Below the pieces are notes generated by a model. It was not told the origin of the DNA. It made no database searches and saw only the letters and a program-made list of their open reading frames with translations. Of a stretch of DNA of 14,516 nucleotides, positions 6,232 through 14,516 are shown in pieces (position 1 is the first letter of the stretch; each line of letters begins with the position of its first letter). This stretch comes from an uncultured Burkholderiales bacterium. GTDB taxonomy: Bacteria > Pseudomonadota > Gammaproteobacteria > Burkholderiales > Burkholderiaceae_C. The stretch covers positions 1 through 14,516 of the forward strand of contig CAIODK010000088.1 of the NCBI GenBank assembly GCA_903856995.1, given 5' to 3'. The position numbers and the translations under genes were made by a program.

Positions 6232-8937
6232 TTAAACAAACACCGCGTGCCACAAGGATTGGATGGCGGTGCATGCGGTTTCTAGCTCTGCCGCTGGGAC
6301 TTGTGTCGGCAGCTCATCCAAGCGCGCACGGTGTTGCACACGTCGCAGCTCGCGGTACGCCGTGCCTGCGGCCGCACCCACACCGAGTGGCAACAAACCC
6401 GCCTTTTCGGCGCTCAACAACAAGGCGATATTGCCGACGTTGGCAAGCAACGCCGGGTGTTGTGCTGAATGGGCCAGCACCAAATATTGCACGGCAAACT
6501 CCACATCCACCATGCCGCCGACGCTGTGTTTGACATCAAATAGATGGGCGGGCACGCTGTGCGCGGCGCGCAGCTTCTCACGCATGGCCACAATCTCTTG
6601 ACGCAATGCGATGGGGTCGCGGCGGGCGCTGATGACCTTGGTGCGCACCTCATCAAAGCGTGCTTCGAGCGCAGCGACACCCAAACAAAAGCGTGCGCGC
6701 GTCATGGCTTGGTGCTCCCATGTCCAAGCGGTGTTTTCTCCGCGCTGGCATTGGTAGTCTGCAAAAGCCTCGAACGTGGACACCAGTAAACCTGAGTTGC
6801 CGTTGGGGCGCAGCGCGGTGTCGATTTCATACAAATCACCGTCCCCCGTTTTGACGGTCAACCAATTGATGAGCTTGCGCACAAAGGCGGCATAGATTTC
6901 GCCCGCGCGTTCGTGTTCGTCCTCATAGACAAACACGATGTCGAGGTCGCTGCCGTAGCCCAGCTCTTTGCCGCCCAACTTGCCGTAGGCAAGGATGGCA
7001 AATTGCGGTTCGTCGCGGTGGCGTTGTTTGAAGTATTGCCAGACCCAACGGCTGGTGATCTTCAACACCGAGTCAGCCAAGGCACTCAGGTCATCCGCCA
7101 CTTGCTCGACCGTGATGCGTCCTTCCACGTCGCGGGCCAAGGTGCGGAACACTTCTGCATGGTGCGCACGGCGCAGCAAGTTGAGCAGCGCTTCTTCGTC
7201 GGCTTGGTCAGTGGATTTCAAGGCGGTGAGGCGGCGTTCAAGCTCTTGCTCAAACTCAGCGGCGACAAAGCGCTCCGCCAGCAAGGCATCGCCTGCGAGC
7301 TCGTCGATCACCCCTGGGTGTTGCTGCAAATAGGTGGCGGGCCAGCGCGCCATGCCCAACAAATGCATCAGCTGCTCGTGGACGCGGGGACGCTCCACCA
7401 GCAACGCCAAATAGCTTTCACGGCGCAGCAGTGGCTCCATCCAATCGCTCCAGCGCACGGCCGCTTCTTCGGTGACGCGCCCCTGTGTGACCCACGCATT
7501 GGTGCGTTGCAACAGCTTGAGCAAACGTTGCACGCCTTCATCGCGCAAAGCGCGAACACGCGGTTGTTCGGACCAATTTGCCACGCGGTCCCGTAAGCGT
7601 GGGTGCAGGTGAGGCAGCAAGGTTTCCAAGTCGATGCTTTGGACGGCCGAGGTGGGTGCGTCGCCCAGCCCCAACAAACGTTCAAACTCATTCGCGATAC
7701 ATGCGCGGTGCTGATCGAGCTGGGCGCTGAAGTCGGTGATATCACCGTAACCGAGCGTCAAGGCGATCCAGTGCAAGTCCGCCTCGTCGGTGGGCAAGTT
7801 GTGGGTTTGTTGGTCGTCCAAGTATTGAATTCGGTGTTCAACTTGGCGCAAAAAAACATAGGCTTTGGCCAGGGCGTCGGCAGTCGTTGCGGGCATGAGG
7901 TTGGCTTGGCTCAAGCGTTGCAGAGCCTGTAGCGTCGGGCGCGTTCGCAGCTCAGGGAACTGGCCCCCGCGTACCACCTGCAGCAGTTGCACGGTGAATT
8001 CAACTTCACGAATGCCGCCGCGAGACAGCTTGACATCATTCGCGCGTTCGGGGTGGCCGACGCTGCGTGCGGCGGCATGTTTACGAATTTGTTGGTGCAA
8101 GCCTCGCAGCGACTCGAAGACGTTGTAGTCCAAATACCGTCGGTAGACAAAGGGCAGCACGGTGTCGCGCAGTTCCGCGGACTTGGCGCTGGCAGAAAAC
8201 GGGGCGACGACGCGGCTCTTGAGCCATGCAAACCGCTCCCATTCGCGGCCCTGCACAAGAAAATACTCTTCGAGCGATTGACGTGAGACCACGCTGGGCC
8301 CTGAATTGCCGTTGGGGCGGAGTGCCAGGTCCATGCGAAACACAATGCCGTGCTCGGTGGGGTCGCCAATCAAGGCATAAATCAGTTTGACGGCTTTGGC
8401 GAAGTAGTCACGGTTGCTAATACGACCGCGTCCATCGGGCAGCCCCGTGGTATCGCCATCTTCGTCGTACACATAAATCAGGTCGATGTCGCTGGAAACG
8501 TTCAGCTCGCGGGCGCCAAGTTTGCCCATGCCGATGATCCACAGGATGGCACGCTCGCCACTGGGCGTGGTGGGAACGCCGTAGCTGGCATCGAGCTGAG
8601 CTTGGGCGTCGTGAAACGCGGCGTCGAGTGCGAACTCGGCCAATTCGGTGACGGCGCGGGTGACCACGGCGAGCTCGGCGTGTTGCTCGCAGTCCATGAC
8701 GACCAAGCGCTCCATCACCAGTTGGCGCAGCATGCGCAGGGCGTCGCCGACGGGATAGGTCTGGCGCAGCGCGTCAAAACAGGTCTGCAGGGTGTCCATC
8801 ACGGGCGCACCCGCGGGCAGCAAATGCAGCTCTTGGGGGTAGCGGCGGCGCAACCGCTGTACGAGGCGCGAATAAGTACTCAAATTCTGCATGGAGGAGG
8901 AGATAATTCCGGTCACGTTGCTAGCTCCATGAAACAT
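6232..8937 (-). CDS. glnE: Bifunctional glutamine synthetase adenylyltransferase/adenylyl-removing enzyme
   Basis: This 901-residue enzyme adds and removes AMP on glutamine synthetase under PII control, tuning nitrogen assimilation in the cytoplasm. The internal duplication is visible. The N-terminal adenylyl-removing half has GMGKLGARELNVSSDIDLI from residue 136 (Asp150, Asp152) and LALRPNGNSG. The C-terminal adenylyl-transferring half has AYGKLGGKELGYGSDLDIVF (Asp664, Asp666) and ALRPNGNSG again. Each half also has a conserved RGGIREVEF- or VGGMVDVEF-type motif. E. coli GlnE is 946 residues, so this is full length. The ATG at 8935-8937 has AGGA 8 bases upstream; the next in-frame ATG (8890-8892) has no ribosome site although it begins nearer the conserved domain. 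With the longer start, the 5' end overlaps divergent yhdP by 9 bases. Confidence 0.96.
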   Translation of the reverse strand: MFHGASNVTGIISSSMQNLSTYSRLVQRLRRRYPQELHLLPAGAPVMDTLQTCFDALRQTYPVGDALRMLRQLVMERLVVMDCEQHAELAVVTRAVTELAEFALDAAFHDAQAQLDASYGVPTTPSGERAILWIIGMGKLGARELNVSSDIDLIYVYDEDGDTTGLPDGRGRISNRDYFAKAVKLIYALIGDPTEHGIVFRMDLALRPNGNSGPSVVSRQSLEEYFLVQGREWERFAWLKSRVVAPFSASAKSAELRDTVLPFVYRRYLDYNVFESLRGLHQQIRKHAAARSVGHPERANDVKLSRGGIREVEFTVQLLQVVRGGQFPELRTRPTLQALQRLSQANLMPATTADALAKAYVFLRQVEHRIQYLDDQQTHNLPTDEADLHWIALTLGYGDITDFSAQLDQHRACIANEFERLLGLGDAPTSAVQSIDLETLLPHLHPRLRDRVANWSEQPRVRALRDEGVQRLLKLLQRTNAWVTQGRVTEEAAVRWSDWMEPLLRRESYLALLVERPRVHEQLMHLLGMARWPATYLQQHPGVIDELAGDALLAERFVAAEFEQELERRLTALKSTDQADEEALLNLLRRAHHAEVFRTLARDVEGRITVEQVADDLSALADSVLKITSRWVWQYFKQRHRDEPQFAILAYGKLGGKELGYGSDLDIVFVYEDEHERAGEIYAAFVRKLINWLTVKTGDGDLYEIDTALRPNGNSGLLVSTFEAFADYQCQRGENTAWTWEHQAMTRARFCLGVAALEARFDEVRTKVISARRDPIALRQEIVAMREKLRAAHSVPAHLFDVKHSVGGMVDVEFAVQYLVLAHSAQHPALLANVGNIALLLSAEKAGLLPLGVGAAAGTAYRELRRVQHRARLDELPTQVPAAELETACTAIQSLWHAVFV

Positions 8938-11900
8938 TTGTCTGATCCTGTAAACCCCACCCCCGACCGCGATACGCCTGATTTGAAAACCAAGTCAGTT
9001 TGGCGGCGTGCCATCTATTGGGCGTTGGGCGTGGTGGCGTTTGCATGGGTGGCTGTGCTGTTGGCTTGGAGCGCCTTGCACATTTTCATTGTGCCGCGAA
9101 TTGGCGATTACCGCGAGGTGTTGCAGCAACAAGCATCGCGTGCCATGGGGTTGCGCATAGAGATTGGCGGCATCAGCGCGCAAGGTGGTTGGTGGGTGCC
9201 TTGGTTTGAGGTGACCGACGTGCAGTTGTTTGACCGCGAGGGCCGCAAGGCGCTGCGTTTGCCGCGCGTCTTGGCGGCGGTATCGCCCCGCTCTGTGCTG
9301 CAAGGACAGTTTGAACAACTCGACATTGAGCAACCTGAGTTAGAAATTCGTCGCGACGCCCAAGGGCATGTGTGGGTCGCTGGACTAGACATCGGGATTG
9401 CGGGTGACGGTAGCGGCGCAGATTGGTTTTTCTCGCAACCCGAATTCGTGGTCCACCAAGGCGTGGTGCACTGGCGCGACGAAACCCGTCCCGCTGACGC
9501 GCAAACCAAGGCGCCCGTGTTGACGCTCAAGGGCGTGGATGTGACCGTGCGCAACCCATGGCTTCGTCATGAGATGAGCGCAGAGGTCACGCCGCCTGAA
9601 GGGTTTGGTCAGCGTTTCAAAGTGCTTGGCAAATTCCACCAACGGCCTTGGTCTCGCGCGGGTGATAGCGCGCAATGGTCGGGCGAGTTGTTTGCCGATT
9701 TGCCGCATGTGGATCTCGCGTCGTTGCGCCAGTGGGTCGCGATGGACAAAGGGCTGTCGTTGCAAGAAGGTCGCGGGGCGGTTCGTGTGTGGACGGATGT
9801 CAGTCATGGCCAATCGGTGGGCGTCACAGCCGATGTGTCCTTGGATGCAGTCAATGTGCGTTTGGGTGCTGATTTGCGACCCTTGGTTTTGCGTCAGGTG
9901 CGGGGACGCGTCGGCGCGCGCTGGCCAGAGGGAGAGGTCGAGATCAGCAGCCAAGATTTGGTGTTTGACACCCAAGAGGGCGAGCACTGGCCTGGGGGGG
10001 AGTTGCGTGTGAGCTGGCGCGGCGAGGACCTTGCTTCCGGCACCTTGAATGCCGACCGATTGGACTTGGATGCGCTGACGCAAATCAGCCAACGCTTGCC
10101 TCTACCAGAGGCATTGCGCGCCATGTTGGCACGTGTGCAACCGCAGGGGCAGGTGAACCAACTCAAAGCCACATGGCAACGCAACGCGGATGCCTCGTTG
10201 AACTACAGCGCCCACGGGCAGTTACATCAACTCACCCTGCAACACGATGAGCAGCCAGACAGCCCGTTGCGATACCTGCCCGGCCTACAAGCCGCACAGC
10301 TCGAATTTGACCTGAACCAAATGGGCGGCAAAGCCCGCGTGGCTGTGAACAAAGGTAGCCTCACCTTGCCCGTCGGTTTGGATCAGCCACGTATCCCGCT
10401 GGATGCGGCTTCGGCACAAATCGCCTGGCAACTGAAGGGCGATGACGTGGCTGTGCAGTTCACACAAGGACACGTGGTGAATGAGGATGTGACCGGCGAA
10501 TTCAGTGGCAATTGGAAAACCGGTGAAGGCGATGCGCGCATGCCTGGTGTGTTGGATTTGACGGCGACCCTCGCGCGCGCCAACGTCACGCAAGTACACC
10601 GCTATTTACCCAATATCTTGCCGGCTGATGTGCGCGCCTATGTGCGTGATGCCGTGCTAGCCGGGCAGGCCAGCCATGTGACGATGCGCTTACGCGGCAA
10701 CTTGCTTGACATGCCGTTTGAGAACCCCAAACTGGGTGAGTTCCGTCTCGTTGCCCAAGTCGCGCAAGGCCGTTATGCGTATGTGCCGCCCGTCGTCGCC
10801 AAGCCCAAAACAACCGGTGCGCCTGCGTGGCCAGCGCTCACCGAATTGAATGGCGAGTTGGTGTTTGACCGCACCGCTTTGCACTTCAAAGGTCGCACGC
10901 AATTGGCTGGCGCACCCGATGTGACATGGCAAAAAGTGGAGGCACACATCCCGAACTTGGCGCAAACCGTGGTCAGTGTGACCGGCGAAGCACGCGGCCC
11001 GTTGCAGCAAGTGTTGAACATGGTGGCCAAGTCGGCACTGAATGATTTAACCGGTACGGTGCTCAGTAAAAGCGAAGCCAGCGGGGATGCCAATTACAAG
11101 CTGGCGTTGACCGTGCCGCTCGCCAAGCTGACGAGTACGCAAGTGCAGGGCAGCGTGATATTCGCCGACAACGCCTTGCAAGTGATCCCAGGTACGCCGG
11201 TGCTCAACCGCACGCGCGGCACCTTGCAGTTCAACGAACAAGGGTTTCAGCTCAAAGGTGTGCAAGCTCAGTTATTGGGCGGCAACGCCACCTTGGACGG
11301 CGGCTTGTCCTTTGTCGTCAACGAGGAGCGGGCGCCTTTGCAACTCAAGATCCGTGGGGATCTCACAGCCGAGGGTTTGCGGCAAGCGCGCGAGTTGGGT
11401 TTCATCTCCCGCGTGGCTCAACGCGCCACAGGCAAGACTTCGTACAACGCCGTACTGGGCCTGCGGCGTGGGCAGCCTGAGCTGCTGCTCAGCAGTGACC
11501 TCAAAGGCATGGCCTTGACCCTGCCCCCGCCCCTGAACAAAACAGCGGCGACGCTGATGCCGCTGCGCATCGAGTCGCAATTGACGCGTGAATCACTGCA
11601 ACCCAAGTCACGTATTTTGAGAGACCAAATCAAGGTCACTTTAGACCGCTTGGTCTCGGCCACATATGTCCGTGACCTGAGTGGTCCGCAGACCCGTGTT
11701 GTGAGCGGGGGCATCGCGGTCGGGCCGTCGGTGATAGAGGCTGTGCCCATGCGTGACAACGCTGTGAGCCTGAATTTGCAGCTACCCATGTTGGACCTCG
11801 ATGCGTGGAACACGGCGCTCACGCAGCTGACAGGCACGTCACCGTTGAAGCGAAAGACCGCTTCCACTGCAGTGATTGGAAGCGAGGCCACGGGCGACAG

Positions 11901-12987
11901 TGCGCAAGATTACATGCCGACTTTTGCCGCGTTGCAAGCGGGGCAAATCAAAGTCGCTGATCGTGTGATTCACCAGGTGCTGGTTGGCGGCACGCGCCAA
12001 GGTGATGTCTGGCGCTTCAACCTCAGTGCCGACGAGATGAATGGCTCTGCTGAGGTCCGCCCTCCGAATGGCAATTCGCCGGCGCAGCTGTTCGTGCGTT
12101 TGGCTTACCTCAAAATCCCTCCCAGTCTGGTACCTGACGTGGAGCGCCTCTTGAGTGAGCAGCCCAGCAGCATTCCGACGCTGGACATCGTCATCAATGA
12201 ACTGACCTTGCGCGGCAAAAAAATGGGCCGACTTGAGGTGAGTGCCGTGAATCGTGTGGGCGCTAACGCGGCGCGTGAATGGCGCTTGAACAAATTCAAT
12301 GTCACCTTGCCTGAAGCCACCTTGACCGCGAATGGAAGCTGGATGGCGGATGGCCCACGCCTGCGCCGCACACAGCTCAACTTCGCATTGGTGATTCGTG
12401 ACAGCGGCGAGTTGCTTGGCCGCTTGGGGACGCCTGACGCGATTCGGCATGGAGAGGGGCGACTCGAAGGGCAGGTCTCATGGCAAGGCTCACCCATCAC
12501 GATGGACTACGCCAGCATGTCGGGCAAGATGAATTTGTCGATTGAAAAAGGGCAGTTCCTTAAAACCGAACCAGGCGCTGCACGTTTGTTGGGGGTGTTG
12601 AACTTGCAAGCCTTGCCGCGCCGCTTAACCTTGGACTTCAGCGACCTCTTCAGCGACGGTTTTGCGTTTGACTTTGTTCGTGGCGATGTGAGCATCGACC
12701 AAGGTGTTGCCTCGACCAATAATTTGCAAATGAAGGGCGTCGTGGCAGGCGCCTTGATCGAGGGCAGCGCGAACTTGGCGCTTGAAACACAAAACCTCAA
12801 AGTCGTGGTGGTGCCGGAAATCAATGCCGGAACTGCAGCGCTCTATGTGGCCACCATCAACCCGTTGATCGGGTTGACCAGCTACCTCGCGCAGATGGTG
12901 TTGAGTAAACCGCTGGTGCGTGCGGGCACTACCGAATTCCATGTGGACGGCACATGGGCCGCCCCCCGCGTCACAAAGCTCGATTGA
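8929..12987 (+). CDS. yhdP: YhdP family AsmA-like envelope phospholipid transport protein
   Basis: This 1352-residue protein has a short basic cytoplasmic tail (KTKSVWRR), one transmembrane helix at about residues 29-55, and then a very long periplasmic part of alternating strands. This is the architecture of YhdP, which with TamB and YdbH bridges inner and outer membranes and carries phospholipids outward. E. coli YhdP is about 1266 residues. The segment after the helix (IVPRIGDYREVLQQQASRAM) is typical of the family start, and the C-terminal region (INPLIGLTSYLAQMVLSKPL, then TEFHVDGTW) is the AsmA-like C-terminal block. The open frame extends 193 codons further upstream, but that part is antisense to glnE. 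ATG 8929 is the first start that gives a tail plus helix. It lacks a good nearby Shine-Dalgarno; a GGAGGAGGAGA run sits about 26 bases upstream. Its stop overlaps the next gene's start. Confidence 0.94.
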   Translation: MKHLSDPVNPTPDRDTPDLKTKSVWRRAIYWALGVVAFAWVAVLLAWSALHIFIVPRIGDYREVLQQQASRAMGLRIEIGGISAQGGWWVPWFEVTDVQLFDREGRKALRLPRVLAAVSPRSVLQGQFEQLDIEQPELEIRRDAQGHVWVAGLDIGIAGDGSGADWFFSQPEFVVHQGVVHWRDETRPADAQTKAPVLTLKGVDVTVRNPWLRHEMSAEVTPPEGFGQRFKVLGKFHQRPWSRAGDSAQWSGELFADLPHVDLASLRQWVAMDKGLSLQEGRGAVRVWTDVSHGQSVGVTADVSLDAVNVRLGADLRPLVLRQVRGRVGARWPEGEVEISSQDLVFDTQEGEHWPGGELRVSWRGEDLASGTLNADRLDLDALTQISQRLPLPEALRAMLARVQPQGQVNQLKATWQRNADASLNYSAHGQLHQLTLQHDEQPDSPLRYLPGLQAAQLEFDLNQMGGKARVAVNKGSLTLPVGLDQPRIPLDAASAQIAWQLKGDDVAVQFTQGHVVNEDVTGEFSGNWKTGEGDARMPGVLDLTATLARANVTQVHRYLPNILPADVRAYVRDAVLAGQASHVTMRLRGNLLDMPFENPKLGEFRLVAQVAQGRYAYVPPVVAKPKTTGAPAWPALTELNGELVFDRTALHFKGRTQLAGAPDVTWQKVEAHIPNLAQTVVSVTGEARGPLQQVLNMVAKSALNDLTGTVLSKSEASGDANYKLALTVPLAKLTSTQVQGSVIFADNALQVIPGTPVLNRTRGTLQFNEQGFQLKGVQAQLLGGNATLDGGLSFVVNEERAPLQLKIRGDLTAEGLRQARELGFISRVAQRATGKTSYNAVLGLRRGQPELLLSSDLKGMALTLPPPLNKTAATLMPLRIESQLTRESLQPKSRILRDQIKVTLDRLVSATYVRDLSGPQTRVVSGGIAVGPSVIEAVPMRDNAVSLNLQLPMLDLDAWNTALTQLTGTSPLKRKTASTAVIGSEATGDSAQDYMPTFAALQAGQIKVADRVIHQVLVGGTRQGDVWRFNLSADEMNGSAEVRPPNGNSPAQLFVRLAYLKIPPSLVPDVERLLSEQPSSIPTLDIVINELTLRGKKMGRLEVSAVNRVGANAAREWRLNKFNVTLPEATLTANGSWMADGPRLRRTQLNFALVIRDSGELLGRLGTPDAIRHGEGRLEGQVSWQGSPITMDYASMSGKMNLSIEKGQFLKTEPGAARLLGVLNLQALPRRLTLDFSDLFSDGFAFDFVRGDVSIDQGVASTNNLQMKGVVAGALIEGSANLALETQNLKVVVVPEINAGTAALYVATINPLIGLTSYLAQMVLSKPLVRAGTTEFHVDGTWAAPRVTKLD
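8946..8949 (-). promoter_or_regulatory. Ribosome binding site deciding the glnE start
   Basis: AGGA on the minus strand, 8 bases before ATG 8935-8937. It lies inside the beginning of the divergent yhdP coding region. No comparable site precedes the alternative Met at 8890-8892, where the minus strand is instead rich in TCTCCTCC, the complement of a Shine-Dalgarno. Confidence 0.5.
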
Positions 12988-14516
12988 TGCTGACTTCCTC
13001 GGTTCCCCATGTCCGTCGCTGGGTGCTGTGGGGGCTCTTGGTGGTGCTGGTGCTGTCGATGCTCAGCACTTTGGTGTGGCTGGCAGGTCGCTATGAGGTG
13101 AGCCAAGTACAAAGTCGCATTGAGCGCGATGCGGCCGATGCGGTGACTGACATTCGCACCGCTCTCACCCGCAACGTGCAAAGCTTGCAAGCGCTGCAAT
13201 ACGCGGACCGCAGCACCGTGCCTTGGGCGCAAGACGCCAATGCCTTGCTGCGCGATCACCGCGAGTGGTTGCGATTGGAATTGCGTGACTCCGACTTGCG
13301 CGTTTTGAAAAGCATTGACACCCCCTTTCGTGCCCCCGTGTTCCAGCGTTTTGGCCGAGTTGCCAATCAGCCCGAGGTGGTGCAAGCCTGTGGCGTGGCG
13401 CGTCGCCAAAGCGGTCCGGGCTATGGCGCGAGCACGTATGTCCCCCAGTCTGATGGACTAGGCTTAGAGATCATGGACGTGTGCTTGCCCGTCATCACCG
13501 ACGGACAGCTCACTGGCTATACCGTGGCGACATATGCGTTGAGCGAAATTTTGGTGAACCTCGTGGGGCCACACCTCACGCGTAGCCAAGAGGTGTCATT
13601 CACGGAGTCAGATGGCACGCGCTTGGCTATGCATGGCACGGCGCGACGTGGCTCGCGCGTGTTCATCGCCAAACAGCTGCTCGATTTGCCTGGCCACACC
13701 ATGGTGTTGCGCATGGACAGCTGGCGTGGCGCCCCTGATCTGTTTCCCAATGTGTTGACCGCTTTGGTGACCGCGATGGCCCTGGCGTTGGTGACCGTGC
13801 TTATCTTGCTGGCGCGTGACATGCGACGTCGTCTGCGCGTGGAGTTGGATTTGGCCGATGCCTTGGCTTTTCGTAAGGCCATGGAAGACTCGCTCGTCAC
13901 CGGCTTGCGCGCGCGGGACAACCAAGGCCGCATCACCTATGTCAACCCCGCTTTTTGTGAAATGGTCGGCTTTGATGCCAAAGAGTTGGTGGGCTTTGGC
14001 ATGCCAGCGCCGTACTGGCCGCCGGAGATGGTGGACGAATACGGCCAACGCCAAGCCCTGCGTTTGGCTGGCAACGCGCCACCGCGTGAAGGGGTGGAGT
14101 CGGTGTTCATGCGTAAAAATGGTGAGCTCTTTCCAGTCATGATTTTTGAAGCCCCGCTCATCAATGCTTTGGGCGATCAAACGGGCTGGATGGGTGCGGT
14201 GCTCGACATCAGTGAACAACGGCGCGTGGAAGAAGTCTCGCGTGCCAGCCAAGAGCGTTTGCAAGCTACTGCCCGTTTGGCCACAGTGGGCGAGATGGCG
14301 TCGCTGCTGAGCCACGAATTGAACCAACCGCTGGCAGCGATTTCCAGCTACGCCACAGGCAGCATGAACCTGCTGCAAGACGCTGCGTTCAAAGACCCGC
14401 ACTTGGCCGAGTCCTTGAGCAGCGCGATTCAACGCATCGGACAGCAAGCCGAGCGCGCTGGCAAAGTCATCAAGAGCGTGCACGACTTTGTGCGTCGGCG
14501 TGACCAAGCGCGCGAA
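12987..14516 (+). CDS. PAS-containing membrane sensor histidine kinase, C-terminus beyond the window
   Basis: The reading frame is open to the right edge (510 codons), so the ATP-binding domain is missing only because the window ends. A transmembrane helix at about residues 12-34 and another at about 256-275 enclose a roughly 220-residue extracytoplasmic sensor region of unrecognised ligand. A cytoplasmic PAS domain follows at about 295-415 (GRITYVNPAFCEMVGF, then WMGAVLDISEQ). The phosphoacceptor His443 is in SHELNQPLAAISSY, the H-box style of DctB/FixL kinases, which often control carboxylate uptake or oxygen responses. The PAS sequence shows no evident haem His, so FixL-like oxygen sensing cannot be claimed. 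The ATG shares bases with the yhdP stop (TGATG), with no Shine-Dalgarno of its own, implying translation by reinitiation. The partner response regulator probably lies to the right. Confidence 0.93.
   Translation, partial: MLTSSVPHVRRWVLWGLLVVLVLSMLSTLVWLAGRYEVSQVQSRIERDAADAVTDIRTALTRNVQSLQALQYADRSTVPWAQDANALLRDHREWLRLELRDSDLRVLKSIDTPFRAPVFQRFGRVANQPEVVQACGVARRQSGPGYGASTYVPQSDGLGLEIMDVCLPVITDGQLTGYTVATYALSEILVNLVGPHLTRSQEVSFTESDGTRLAMHGTARRGSRVFIAKQLLDLPGHTMVLRMDSWRGAPDLFPNVLTALVTAMALALVTVLILLARDMRRRLRVELDLADALAFRKAMEDSLVTGLRARDNQGRITYVNPAFCEMVGFDAKELVGFGMPAPYWPPEMVDEYGQRQALRLAGNAPPREGVESVFMRKNGELFPVMIFEAPLINALGDQTGWMGAVLDISEQRRVEEVSRASQERLQATARLATVGEMASLLSHELNQPLAAISSYATGSMNLLQDAAFKDPHLAESLSSAIQRIGQQAERAGKVIKSVHDFVRRRDQARE

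Noticed and set aside
6913..7596. Plus-strand open frame of 227 codons inside glnE
   Set aside because: Antisense to the adenylyltransferase half of glnE, with no domain and no ribosome site; a shadow of the real gene.
8350..8928. 193-codon upstream extension of the yhdP frame
   Set aside because: It lies antisense to the N-terminal half of glnE. YhdP proteins start with a short basic tail before the membrane helix, which the ATG at 8929 gives exactly.
13608..14507. Long open frame on the minus strand (299 codons, His-rich)
   Set aside because: It is antisense to the histidine kinase, whose plus-strand frame shows two membrane helices, a PAS domain and an H-box. The minus-strand product has no recognisable motif and its composition is typical of a complementary frame in GC-rich DNA.

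Overview
The window looks like chromosome of a Burkholderiales betaproteobacterium, probably a freshwater Comamonadaceae (Limnohabitans/Rhodoferax-like). The reasons are the moderately high GC, a stand-alone rfaE2 (heptose adenylyltransferase without its kinase half), a glnE of about 900 residues, and the style of the YhdP and histidine-kinase genes. This is judged by eye; no search was run. It is almost entirely coding, with no rRNA, tRNA, CRISPR array, insertion sequence or phage gene, and no gene-free stretch longer than about 75 bases.

Left block (1-4680, all on the minus strand, read right to left): a tight operon of an exported glutathione peroxidase, a COG2907-type FAD-binding oxidoreductase, a DUF1365 protein, a cyclopropane-synthase-like methyltransferase, an exported chalcone-isomerase-like protein, and the first 32 codons of a short-chain dehydrogenase cut by the window edge. 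Three junctions are ATGA overlaps or have a Shine-Dalgarno overlapping the previous stop. The methyltransferase lacks the Cys and His that bind bicarbonate in classical Cfa enzymes (Ser and Gln instead), which suggests a product other than a cyclopropane. The trio of FAD protein, DUF1365 and Cfa-like enzyme resembles gene sets linked to methylated and furan fatty acids and to singlet-oxygen responses.

Centre (4681-6230, plus strand): a 74-base divergent control region containing nested inverted repeats, then a MerR-type regulator with a C-terminal B12-binding domain. It carries the W-x9-EH and ExHxxG signatures of the light-sensing LitR/CarH family, but has Ala where CarH has the His that caps cobalt after light. 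The reading offered here is a light-responsive B12 repressor facing a membrane-lipid and peroxide-defence operon. rfaE2 follows 12 bases downstream of the regulator.

Right block (6232-14516): glnE (minus strand) converges on rfaE2 with one base between stop codons. Its 5' end overlaps the divergent start of yhdP (plus), a large AsmA-like envelope lipid-transport protein. yhdP overlaps the start of a PAS-containing membrane sensor histidine kinase (TGATG) that runs off the right edge. These are ordinary housekeeping and envelope genes in a very compact arrangement.
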